Below, piece after piece: positions 17,364 through 24,652 of a stretch of DNA of 64,000 nucleotides. Position 1 is the first letter of the stretch. Every line of letters starts with the position of its first letter. The stretch lies in the NCBI GenBank assembly GCA_017303855.1, contig JAFLBL010000022.1:1-64000 (forward strand), in the 5' to 3' direction. The notes below the pieces were generated by a model. That model searched no databases and had not been told where the DNA came from. It worked only from the letters and a program-made list of their open reading frames with translations. Source of the DNA: Chitinophagales bacterium. GTDB lineage: Bacteria; Bacteroidota; Bacteroidia; Chitinophagales; Chitinophagaceae. A program made the position numbers and the translations under genes.

Positions 17364-17966
17364 ATGGAAAAAACCCTGCTGGCCGTATTACCGGCCCTGT
17401 TGCTTTTTTCTTTTCTGCCAATCAGTAAGGACCCGTTGCCCCTCGGCGCCGGCCTGCCACAACCCGATCTGAAAATGAAAGATATCAGCGGAAAGGAAAT
17501 TTCATTAAGCGATGCTAAACAGAAAAACGGATTGCTGGTCATGTTTTCCTGTAATACCTGCCCCTATGTAATAAAAAACCAGTCCCGCACCCGGGAAGTA
17601 TGCATCCTGGCTGCGGAAAAAGAAATTGGCGTAGCCTTGCTCAATTCCAATGAGGCAAACCGCGGTGGAGATGACTCGTTGGAGGAAATGATAGCCTATG
17701 CCAAAGCGCAATCCTATAACTGGCCTTACCTGGTGGACAAGAACGCGGCGCTTGCCGATGCATTCGGCGCCAACCGCACACCGGAATGTTTTTTATTTAA
17801 CCGGGAAGGTAAACTGGTGTATCACGGGGCTATTGACGACAATCCGGGAGATGCCACGGCGGTAGGCAGAAAACACCTGATACAGGCCCTGACCGAATTG
17901 TCCGAAAACAAGGAGATTGCGGTTAAACAGTCCCGTTCCGTAGGTTGTACGATCAAACGTTTATAG
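17364..17966 (+). CDS. Periplasmic thioredoxin-like (AhpC/TSA-type) protein
   Basis: About 200 residues. The start is taken at ATG 17364 because it gives a clean signal peptide (MEKTLLAVLPALLLFSFLPI); the upstream in-frame ATG at 17280 overlaps the previous gene. The thioredoxin fold follows, with a redox-active FSCNTCPYVIKNQ (CxxC) near residue 67, then EANRGGDDSLEEM and RTPECFLFNREGKLVYHGAI, typical of redoxin-domain proteins that act on small thiol substrates. The exact substrate is unknown. It ends in a strong terminator. Confidence 0.82.
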   Translation: MEKTLLAVLPALLLFSFLPISKDPLPLGAGLPQPDLKMKDISGKEISLSDAKQKNGLLVMFSCNTCPYVIKNQSRTREVCILAAEKEIGVALLNSNEANRGGDDSLEEMIAYAKAQSYNWPYLVDKNAALADAFGANRTPECFLFNREGKLVYHGAIDDNPGDATAVGRKHLIQALTELSENKEIAVKQSRSVGCTIKRL

Positions 17967-17985
17967 CCTTGAAGATCTTTTTTAG

Positions 17986-18018
17986 AAAAAATCCCGGGTT
18001 CAGCGGGATTTTTTTTTG
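17986..18018 (+). terminator. Intrinsic terminator after the thioredoxin-like gene
   Basis: AATCCCG (17990-17996) pairs with CGGGATT (18004-18010) around GGTTCAG, followed by a run of nine T residues. Confidence 0.9.
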
Positions 18019-18088
18019 CTTTTTTTATGGAAACTGTAAAACAGGGCATCCTAACGGAAACCACTTCCTCACACTAAAACCATTGTTT

Positions 18089-18286
18089 ATGCTTTCCCGT
18101 CAACATCTGAACCGGATCATCATTCTCGGATTTATGGTACTGGTAGGCTATGCCCTTGGCAAAGCATTCTATCACCAGAGCATTATGGGTATCATACTGG
18201 GTTTTACCAGCCTGGGTGCCGGCATCTATTTTCTTTACCTTATTGTAAAAGCCAAAGCGGAACTGGAAGCCGAAGAAAGAGCCTGA
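18089..18286 (+). CDS. Small membrane protein, hypothetical
   Basis: 65 residues from ATG 18089: a short basic start, two hydrophobic segments (IIILGFMVLVGYALGKAF and IILGFTSLGAGIYFLYLIV), then a charged tail (KAKAELEAEERA). The frame is open further upstream to 17945, but that part reads through the terminator of the previous gene and is not credible. No family is recognised. It converges with the TlpA-like gene. Confidence 0.55.
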   Translation: MLSRQHLNRIIILGFMVLVGYALGKAFYHQSIMGIILGFTSLGAGIYFLYLIVKAKAELEAEERA

Positions 18287-18307
18287 AGAAAAGTATAGCC
18301 ATGATTT

Positions 18308-18826
18308 TTATTCCCGGACCTCAGCCGGAGGCGGTATTTCTGTGCTGATCATCTCCTTCAGCAATTCCTGTAACCGGCCCGGGGTCAGCTGACCTTCGTG
18401 AAAATAACGGTAGTTGCTGACGGGATTCAGGAACAGGCTGGCGGGGATGGCACCGGACCAATTACGGTCAATTACCGGACAGAAATAATCCGCATTGGTC
18501 TCATTCAGCCATATAAAAGTGCCGGCCCATTTTCTTTTCCTGATAAATGTCTGTATGGTTTCAGGGAAAAGATCTTTACTATCCAGGCTTACCAGCAACA
18601 ACTGCAGACTATCCTTCCTGTATTCATTTACCTGGCTGATAAAGTATGGAATTTCTTCCACACAAGGTACACACCAGGTAGCCCAGAAATTGAGGAGTAA
18701 AGGATGCCTGTTTTCTGTCAGTATTTTTTCCAGTTCAGGCAATTTTACCGAACGGATCTCCTGACAATACCCGTAGGTATGTATAAGCAATAAGAAAAAC
18801 AGTATGGCCAGGTATTTTTTATGCAT
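18308..18826 (-). CDS. TlpA-like periplasmic thioredoxin
   Basis: 172 residues with a signal peptide (YLAILFFLLLIHTYGYCQ). The thioredoxin fold shows LLLNFWATWCVPCVEEIPYF with redox motif WCVPC near residue 52, and an IPASLFLNP stretch with the cis-proline. Members keep extracytoplasmic cysteines reduced or serve cytochrome c maturation. No haem genes are nearby, so the client is unknown. This is the second exported thioredoxin-like protein within 1 kb. Confidence 0.85.
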   Translation of the reverse strand: MHKKYLAILFFLLLIHTYGYCQEIRSVKLPELEKILTENRHPLLLNFWATWCVPCVEEIPYFISQVNEYRKDSLQLLLVSLDSKDLFPETIQTFIRKRKWAGTFIWLNETNADYFCPVIDRNWSGAIPASLFLNPVSNYRYFHEGQLTPGRLQELLKEMISTEIPPPAEVRE

Positions 18827-18860
18827 GTAAAATAAAGTATCCTTTAAGGTGAGCCTGATT

Positions 18861-19454
18861 TTAATCCTGTTCCGGGTTCAGTTCCCAATGTTGCATCACC
18901 CCTTGCTTCATCGGGTGATCAAGATCGTTTCGCTGGTAATGGCCGGCGATGCTTTTTTGCCGGAATGCCTCGTATAAGTTAACGGCACAGGCTACACTGA
19001 TATTCAGTGAACGGATAATACCAACCTGGGGTATTATAAAATTTCCGTCGGCCAGGGCCCTTATTTCCTCACTAACGCCGCTATGCTCATTACCAAAGAC
19101 AAGTGCTACGGGTTCGGTCAGGTTGAGCTGATGCAAGCCAGCGGCATCACTGCTGAGATGAGTGGTATAAATCCGTTTGTATTTTTTTCGCAGCTCCTGC
19201 AAACACTCATTTACATCTTCATATTGGAACACGGTCAGCCATTTAGCCGCACTGGACGAACTCCGGGCACCCCACTTTTTATGTCGGGGAATCCGGTTAT
19301 TCAGAATATAAATTTCCTGCACACCCACCGCATCACAGGTGCGCATAACGGCTGAGATATTATGCGGATCAAAAACATTCTCCAATACAACTGTAAGATC
19401 GGGTTGACGGGCGGTTAATACTTGTGTCAGTTTTTCTTTTCGTTCAGGTGTCAT
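18861..19454 (-). CDS. SpoU/TrmH-type RNA 2'-O-methyltransferase, probably tRNA (Gm18)
   Basis: 197 residues with the SPOUT (alpha/beta-knot) pattern. Motif 1 is VVLENVFDPHNISAVMRTCD near the N-terminus with the catalytic arginine; motif 2 is VALVFGNEHSGVSEE; motif 3 is IIPQVGIIRSLNISVACAVN. The opening MTPERKEKLTQVLTARQPDL matches TrmH that methylates G18 in the tRNA D-loop. I would call it trmH, but related enzymes that act on rRNA share these motifs. Confidence 0.85.
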   Translation of the reverse strand: MTPERKEKLTQVLTARQPDLTVVLENVFDPHNISAVMRTCDAVGVQEIYILNNRIPRHKKWGARSSSSAAKWLTVFQYEDVNECLQELRKKYKRIYTTHLSSDAAGLHQLNLTEPVALVFGNEHSGVSEEIRALADGNFIIPQVGIIRSLNISVACAVNLYEAFRQKSIAGHYQRNDLDHPMKQGVMQHWELNPEQD

Positions 19455-19623
19455 GCCGGCTGATAATTTAGTATAAAAATCGACTTTTTAATTTATTTGC
19501 CGGTTCATTCAGGCTTTAAACCGGATTAAGTGCTATCACTTATTTTAAAATAGTGAATTGGCCCGTTCTGAAATTTGCCAGTCCTTCTGTGTAATTTACT
19601 TCTATATTACAAACAGGACTGAT

Positions 19624-20811
19624 ATGTTGACTTTTTTTTCTGCCAGCACCAGGATGGTAAACAGCCGCAGGGGTATTACAGAATGTATGGAATCCGCCTT
19701 GGGAGCTGACACTTCCGACTGTGATCTGGTGATTATTCATGCATCACTCGGACATGATTTTACTGAACTAATTGAAACGGCCGGCACACTTGCACCCCGT
19801 GCAAAAGTGCTGGCGGCCTCCTGCTGTGGCGTGGTGGGTAAGGAAGGGGTAAGTGAATCCATGAAGGACATCGCCGTTATGGCCATCAAAGGCAAGGAAT
19901 TCAGTGTTGCCGGTACGGACGGAATCTTTGGCCATAACTCTTTTGAAAAAACAAAAGCGATGGCGGAAGACCTGTATCAACAGCAACCGGACACATCCTT
20001 TATATATTTCCTGGCTTCAGGAATTGACATTGCCAATGATCGTTGTATAGCCGCTATTGAATCGGTATTCGGTAAAGCCGTCACAATTTTTGGCGCCACC
20101 TCATCTGATAATATGAAAGGAGTCGTCAGTTACCAGGCATATGACGGCCATGTACATGAGCATGGTGCATTTCTGGTTGGATTTGCGGATCCCACGCTGG
20201 AAGTAATTACCCAGGCTACGCACGGCTTTGTGGCGATAGGCGACCCGATGGTTGTTACCAAAGCCGAAGGCCATTGTATTTATGAACTGGATGGCAAACC
20301 AGCCTGGACTGAATATACCCGCCGGCTGGGTCTCGATGCCAGTCATACCTGCGGGGACACGATTCCGGTTGGCGCCCTTGCAGAAAAACTAGCATCCGAA
20401 ACAGCAAATGAATACGGGAATGAACATATACTCAGGGTAGTTACCCGGCATGAGGGAGAAGCAATGCTTTATGCCACCACCTGCCCTGTCGGTACCCGGC
20501 TTTGGCTTACGGTTCGGGATGAGCCGCGGATATTTAATGAAATGGACCGGATGGTAAAAGAAATGGATGCAAAAATGGGTGGAAGAAAACCCGTTGCCGT
20601 TTTCCATGCAGATTGCCTGGCCCGTGGACGATTCCTCTTCAACCGGGTTTTAAAAGAAGAACTGGTCAGTCGTATGCAGTTCCCTTTTTCACAAAACGGG
20701 GTTTGCCCTCCCTGGCTGGGCATGTACGGTTTTGGAGAGTTTGCCCGGCTGGGCGGAGAAAACACGTATCACAATTACACTACTGCTTTATACACTATTT
20801 ACAGGAAATAA
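19624..20811 (+). CDS. FIST N/C-domain sensory protein
   Basis: 395 residues. The start is ATG 19624 (MLTFFSASTRMVNSRRGI); the longer frame starts with a TTG and lacks family similarity. The N-terminal FIST domain (about 30-210) has GATSSDNMKGVVSYQAYDG; the FIST_C domain (about 215-380) ends with VAVFHADCLARGRFLF and a GMYGFGEFARLGGENTYHNY. FIST domains bind small ligands, possibly amino acids, and feed into kinases or cyclic-di-GMP enzymes. There is no membrane segment. The kinase gene starts 19 bases downstream and a receiver gene follows, so this trio is likely one signalling operon. Confidence 0.85.
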   Translation: MLTFFSASTRMVNSRRGITECMESALGADTSDCDLVIIHASLGHDFTELIETAGTLAPRAKVLAASCCGVVGKEGVSESMKDIAVMAIKGKEFSVAGTDGIFGHNSFEKTKAMAEDLYQQQPDTSFIYFLASGIDIANDRCIAAIESVFGKAVTIFGATSSDNMKGVVSYQAYDGHVHEHGAFLVGFADPTLEVITQATHGFVAIGDPMVVTKAEGHCIYELDGKPAWTEYTRRLGLDASHTCGDTIPVGALAEKLASETANEYGNEHILRVVTRHEGEAMLYATTCPVGTRLWLTVRDEPRIFNEMDRMVKEMDAKMGGRKPVAVFHADCLARGRFLFNRVLKEELVSRMQFPFSQNGVCPPWLGMYGFGEFARLGGENTYHNYTTALYTIYRK

Positions 20812-20830
20812 TGCTGCTGACAATTGAATC

Positions 20831-23086
20831 ATGTCGAACGCAGACAAAAATAAACTGACTTTGGACCCTTTGGAGTTGTTGGAACTACGAAAAAAGTATG
20901 AAGAACTTCAGTTACGGGTAACCCGTTTCTCCGTTATTGAACAGGAACTGATCCATGCACGGAACCGGCTGGACCGGGAAGTTATGATCTACCGCCATCT
21001 GCAGGATTTTAACTCAATGGCGCTTTCTGTCAATTCAGAAACCGGGTATGCACAACTGGTCGCCGAATCAATGATTGAGATTTTTGAAGTGGAAGTGGCA
21101 TTTGTTTGTATCGACATCCCCAATACAGGCGACGCGGCCTGCCGCCATATTGAAGGGTACGCATTGTCAGAGGAACAGAAATTTAAATTGCAATTATATT
21201 GCATGCAGCTGTTCACCGATCTCCCCCCGGGTACTCTCCGTAGTTTCACTGCCAGGGAGTCGGATAAGATCAGAGCCATTCTGCCCTTACAACAGGTTGT
21301 AGCCATACAGGTCACAGACCCCCAATTGAATATTACGGTTACCCTGCTGGGTGGTATAACGGAAAAGGGAAGCATGTTTTACGAACCAATTGGAAAAGAT
21401 CGCGAGGCCCCCTTTATCGTATTTTCACAACATGTTCTGGGGTATCAGAGCAACCGGTCCAAAACACAAACCATCCGGGAGCAATACCGGATACTGGAAC
21501 AGGAACAAAAACGAATAGTCAGTATTGCAGAAAATTTCCTGGACTTCGATACCAATCCGGATAAGAATATTCAGAAAATTGTGGATTTGTCGTCCCATCT
21601 TATGAACGGTATTGGCAGCGTGTATGAGAAAATTGAGAATGATCTTTTGTATACATCCGCCGGATTGGAAGAAAGCGGTTTTACTGAAAAAGAAGCCGGA
21701 GAAAATATCTGTTTCAGACTGACCAATCAGTCGGGCAGAGATATAGTATGCCAGCAGATTACGGAAGAGGAAACGGCAAACTATTTATCCGCCTGGATCC
21801 GCCGGTTCACCGGGAAAACACTCCTGTCCGCAATTTTACGCATTGACAAGAAACCGATCGGCACGCTGGCAGTTATTCTGGATGCGTCCATTCCGGTTAA
21901 TGATAATATTTTTCAGTTAATCCGTATTCTCTCCGCTGCACTGACTGTGGAAGAAAGAAGAAAAAATGCATTGAAAGCATTAAGTGAAAGCGAAGAAAAA
22001 TACAGGATGATCTTTGAAGGTACACCGAATGGCATCATTGTAGCCGATCCCGAAATACAACGGTTGCAGTATGTGAATAAATCCGCCTGTAATCTATTCG
22101 GGTATACTGAAGAAGAATTTCTGAGCAAATCGCTGGAAGACCTGCATCCGCCGGAAGCAGTGGAAATGGTCATTTCCCGGTTTATGGACATGGCCGCCGG
22201 CAAAATCAGTATTGCGCTGAATATCCCCTGTATCAACAAAGATCATCAGGTATTCTATGCGGATATTTATACCAATAAGATCAGTTTCGGAGGCCGGACC
22301 ATGCTGGCCGGATTTTTCACCGATGTCACCCGTCAGCGGCAGGATCAGCAAGCCATACTGAAAACCAATATAGAGCTGAAAAAGATAAATGCTGAACTGG
22401 ATAATTTCGTGTACAGTGTGTCGCATGATCTGCGTTCCCCGCTTCTGGCAATCCTTGGACTGGTACAACTGATCAACCTGAACCAGGAGTCTCCGGTTTT
22501 GGTGAATAAATACATCCATATGATATCCGCCTCTGCCACACGGATGGATGATACCATAAAAGAAATTCTGGAATATTCCAGAAATGCCAGGCTGGAAATT
22601 CGAAACGATGAAATTCATTTCGAACCCCTGATCCGGGAAATCTACAATGACGTAAAGCATATAACTACAGATGAAGTCAGAGTGGATCTGCAAATCCGGC
22701 AAACAACCCCCTTTTATTCAGATCTTTACCGGATCAACACACTATTTAAAAACATCATTTCCAACGCGGTCAAATACCGGAAAAAAAGAGAAGAAGCATC
22801 TTATATCCGTATCGACGTGCTGACAGATAACAGGCAGGCACTGATCCGGTTTGAAGACAACGGAGAAGGTGTCGAGAAAGCACACCAGGACCGGATATTT
22901 GATATGTTTTACCGGGCGTCCAATTCTGCCCCTGGCACCGGATTGGGTCTGTATATCTGTAAGGAAATCCTGAATAATATTGACGGAACAATTGCCGTTG
23001 AGTCAGTACCTGGTGAAGGGACAGTATTTACCGTTGTAATAAACAATAAAAAAAACACCACTCATGATAAAGTATCTGCTGATTGA
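20831..23086 (+). CDS. PAS/GAF-containing soluble sensor histidine kinase
   Basis: 751 residues with no membrane segment. Coiled coil at 15-55, GAF-like regions between 55 and 370, a PAS domain from about 385 (EEKYRMIFEGTPNGIIVADP), HisKA with phospho-acceptor motif VSHDLRSPL near residue 530, and HATPase_c with NIISNAVKYRK, FEDNGEG and GTGLGLYI. It is likely coupled to the FIST protein upstream as ligand input. Its 3' end overlaps the receiver gene by 23 bases, so phosphotransfer to that receiver is the simplest reading. Confidence 0.88.
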   Translation: MSNADKNKLTLDPLELLELRKKYEELQLRVTRFSVIEQELIHARNRLDREVMIYRHLQDFNSMALSVNSETGYAQLVAESMIEIFEVEVAFVCIDIPNTGDAACRHIEGYALSEEQKFKLQLYCMQLFTDLPPGTLRSFTARESDKIRAILPLQQVVAIQVTDPQLNITVTLLGGITEKGSMFYEPIGKDREAPFIVFSQHVLGYQSNRSKTQTIREQYRILEQEQKRIVSIAENFLDFDTNPDKNIQKIVDLSSHLMNGIGSVYEKIENDLLYTSAGLEESGFTEKEAGENICFRLTNQSGRDIVCQQITEEETANYLSAWIRRFTGKTLLSAILRIDKKPIGTLAVILDASIPVNDNIFQLIRILSAALTVEERRKNALKALSESEEKYRMIFEGTPNGIIVADPEIQRLQYVNKSACNLFGYTEEEFLSKSLEDLHPPEAVEMVISRFMDMAAGKISIALNIPCINKDHQVFYADIYTNKISFGGRTMLAGFFTDVTRQRQDQQAILKTNIELKKINAELDNFVYSVSHDLRSPLLAILGLVQLINLNQESPVLVNKYIHMISASATRMDDTIKEILEYSRNARLEIRNDEIHFEPLIREIYNDVKHITTDEVRVDLQIRQTTPFYSDLYRINTLFKNIISNAVKYRKKREEASYIRIDVLTDNRQALIRFEDNGEGVEKAHQDRIFDMFYRASNSAPGTGLGLYICKEILNNIDGTIAVESVPGEGTVFTVVINNKKNTTHDKVSAD

Positions 23087-23465
23087 TGACGATGAGTTTT
23101 TTCTAATACTGAACAAAGACATTCTCTCCCTTTCCTGCCCGGAACAGGCTGTCATGGAATTCAACTCCGCCACCGCCGCGTTGAAATGGATGGAAGAAAC
23201 ACTGGAAAAAGAGCCGGCAAACTGGCCTGAAAATATTTTACTGGACATTCGTATGCCGTTTATGAACGGCTTCGATTTCCTGGAAAAACTAAACGATTTT
23301 CCGGAAGCCTCTATCCGTAAAGTGAAAGTATTTATGATGACCTCTTCACTGGATGAACGTGACTTTATCAAAGCCAGGACATATCCTTCCGTATACAACT
23401 ATTTCACAAAGCCGCTGACAATGGAAATGATTGAAGAAATTGAAAATACCCCCTACAAACACTAA
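23064..23465 (+). CDS. Single-domain response regulator
   Basis: 133 residues forming one receiver domain. Acidic pocket LLIDDDEF near the N-terminus, phospho-acceptor aspartate in ILLDIRMPFMNGFDFLE near residue 62, threonine/serine in VFMMTSSLDERD, and the lysine in NYFTKPLT. There is no output domain, as in CheY/Spo0F-like proteins. The start at 23064 lies inside the kinase gene, which indicates translational coupling. The output target is unknown. Confidence 0.87.
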   Translation: MIKYLLIDDDEFFLILNKDILSLSCPEQAVMEFNSATAALKWMEETLEKEPANWPENILLDIRMPFMNGFDFLEKLNDFPEASIRKVKVFMMTSSLDERDFIKARTYPSVYNYFTKPLTMEMIEEIENTPYKH

Positions 23466-23498
23466 CCAGTAGTTAAAGTTAGTACCCCCTGCACTGCT

Positions 23499-23852
23499 TC
23501 AGGAAGGGAGCCGGTTATGCTGATCCGGGAAAATAATAGCCGGTTTAAATGCCCTGGCTGATTCCAGATCTATCTGAATATAACTGACGATGATCAGGAT
23601 ATCTCCTTTCTGTACTTTACGGGCGGCAGCTCCATTCAGGCAGATTATCCCTGTCCCTCTTTCGCCTTTAATAACATAGGTTTCAAGACGCTCCCCGTTG
23701 TTATTATTGACCACCTGTACTTTTTCAAACTCGATAATATTCGCCGCGTCCATCAGGTCCTCATCAATGGTAATACTGCCTATATACTCCAGGTTCGCAT
23801 CCGTTACCTTTACCCGGTGAATCTTTGATTTTAGCATTTCTATCTGCTGCAT
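23499..23852 (-). CDS. panD: Aspartate 1-decarboxylase
   Basis: 117-residue pyruvoyl enzyme that makes beta-alanine from aspartate for pantothenate and CoA. The self-cleavage site is YIGSITID, Gly25-Ser26. The family pattern continues with MLKSKIHRVKVTDANLEY, ETYVIKGERGTGIICLNGAA (then AR) and GDILIIVSY. Length is close to the usual 115-130 residues. A TATCTTTG promoter box (minus strand, 23876-23883) lies 24 bases upstream and supports the ATG at 23852. No other pan genes are in the window. Confidence 0.93.
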   Translation of the reverse strand: MQQIEMLKSKIHRVKVTDANLEYIGSITIDEDLMDAANIIEFEKVQVVNNNNGERLETYVIKGERGTGIICLNGAAARKVQKGDILIIVSYIQIDLESARAFKPAIIFPDQHNRLPS

Positions 23853-23875
23853 ACACTTGGTTATTTGTCCGGCCG

Positions 23876-23883
23876 CAAAGATA
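23876..23883 (-). promoter_or_regulatory. Bacteroidota -7 promoter box for panD
   Basis: Reads TATCTTTG on the minus strand, an exact TAnnTTTG match. Confidence 0.55.
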
Positions 23884-23974
23884 AGGAGGGTTTAGGGTTT
23901 AGGTTTTGGGTTTAAACAGGATACATCAAGCCCGGAAAAAAAAGGATAGATTTCAGAAATTCGGTACTTAATCC

Positions 23975-23982
23975 TACATTTG
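23975..23982 (+). promoter_or_regulatory. Bacteroidota -7 promoter box for tRNA-Pro(GGG)
   Basis: TACATTTG, exact TAnnTTTG match, 15 bases before the mature tRNA 5' end. Confidence 0.6.
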
Positions 23983-23996
23983 CAGCCCCATTTGTT

Positions 23997-24070
23997 CGGG
24001 ACGTAGCGCAGCCCGGTAGCGCACTTGCATGGGGTGCAAGGGGTCGCTAGTTCGAATCTAGTCGTCCCGA
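23997..24070 (+). tRNA. tRNA-Pro (anticodon GGG)
   Basis: 74-nt cloverleaf: acceptor CGGGACG/CGTCCCG, D-arm GCGCAGCCCGGTAGCGC, anticodon stem CTTGC/GCAAG with loop ATGGGGT giving GGG, T-arm CTAGTTCGAATCTAG. Discriminator A; CCA not encoded. Confidence 0.95.
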
Positions 24071-24084
24071 CGAACAAAGAACAG

Positions 24085-24111
24085 CCCTGGCTTTTTTGGC
24101 CGGGGTTTTTC
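24085..24111 (+). terminator. Intrinsic terminator after tRNA-Pro(GGG)
   Basis: CCCTGGC pairs with GCCGGGG (one G-U) around a T-rich loop, followed by five T residues. Confidence 0.85.
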
Positions 24112-24331
24112 TTTTATCCCTACGCCCGACCTCTCACACATAGATTCAATAGCAAAAGAGGCAAACTTAGAAATACATTTTACTGAAATCTCAATCCGAG
24201 GAGTATTTTACATATGTACCGTGCTCCCGATTTGCCTTCAATAACTGGCACCCGGCACCTGACAACCAGCTCCAGACAACCCACATCTCATATCTCACAT
24301 CCATTTTTATGGAATTTCCACCACGGTTAAC

Positions 24332-24339
24332 TATTTTTG
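24332..24339 (+). promoter_or_regulatory. Bacteroidota -7 promoter box for tRNA-Pro(CGG)
   Basis: TATTTTTG, exact TAnnTTTG match, 18 bases before the tRNA. Confidence 0.55.
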
Positions 24340-24356
24340 CAACCCGGTTTGTATTT

Positions 24357-24433
24357 CGGGATGTAGCGCAGCCCGGTAGCGCACTACGTTCGGGACGTAG
24401 GGGTCGCTGGTTCGAATCCAGTCATCCCGACCA
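24357..24433 (+). tRNA. tRNA-Pro (anticodon CGG)
   Basis: Cloverleaf 24357-24430: acceptor CGGGATG/CATCCCG, anticodon stem CTACG/CGTAG with loop TTCGGGA giving CGG, T-arm CTGGTTCGAATCCAG. The following CCA (24431-24433) is encoded, unlike the other five tRNAs here. Confidence 0.95.
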
Positions 24434-24434
24434 T

Positions 24435-24467
24435 GCCCTCCAAAGCTTTAGCGACGGAGGGCTTTTT
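24435..24467 (+). terminator. Terminator after tRNA-Pro(CGG), built from a REP-like hairpin
   Basis: GCCCTCC pairs with GGAGGGC, followed by five T residues. The inner 26 bases are a copy of the hairpin repeat family found beside the two tRNA-Gly genes. Confidence 0.85.
24436..24461. repeat. 26-nt REP-like hairpin, copy 4
   Basis: Arms CCCTCC/GGAGGG are perfectly complementary around core AAAGC-TTTA-GCGAC. Same spacing as copies 1-3 and 5. Confidence 0.75.
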
Positions 24468-24468
24468 G

Positions 24469-24591
24469 TTACGAACCAGGTACGAAATACGAAGTACGAA
24501 AGCATTCCGTAAAACGAGATTGGGTTGGTTCACTTAGTAAGAAGATTCTTAGAACGGGCTGTTCCTGACACCCGGCACCTGACACCCGGCA
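24469..24591. repeat. Intergenic word repeats
   Basis: This gap between tRNA-Pro(CGG) and the dihydroorotase-like gene has four TACGAA words within 24469-24502 and two exact tandem copies of CCTGACACCCGGCA at 24564-24577 and 24578-24591. A related word (CACCCGGCACCTGACAA) occurs at about 24249-24265, between the two tRNA genes. No ORF is credible here. Confidence 0.7.
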
Positions 24592-24637
24592 TCTGTCACC
24601 TGCAGCATTCCGATTTTTCCGTACCACACCGATCCGT

Positions 24638-24645
24638 TAACTTTG
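24638..24645 (+). promoter_or_regulatory. Bacteroidota -7 promoter box for the dihydroorotase-like gene
   Basis: TAACTTTG, exact TAnnTTTG match. It is only 7 bases from the ATG at 24653, so the transcript is nearly leaderless. Confidence 0.5.
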
Positions 24646-24652
24646 CCCCTTA

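Noticed and set aside
22094..22702. 202-codon minus-strand frame inside the FIST-linked kinase gene
   Set aside because: Lies wholly inside a gene with clear PAS and HisKA motifs; composition of an antisense shadow.
24309..24512. Open frame across tRNA-Pro(CGG)
   Set aside because: Also translated tRNA (RDVAQPGSALRSGRRGRWFE).
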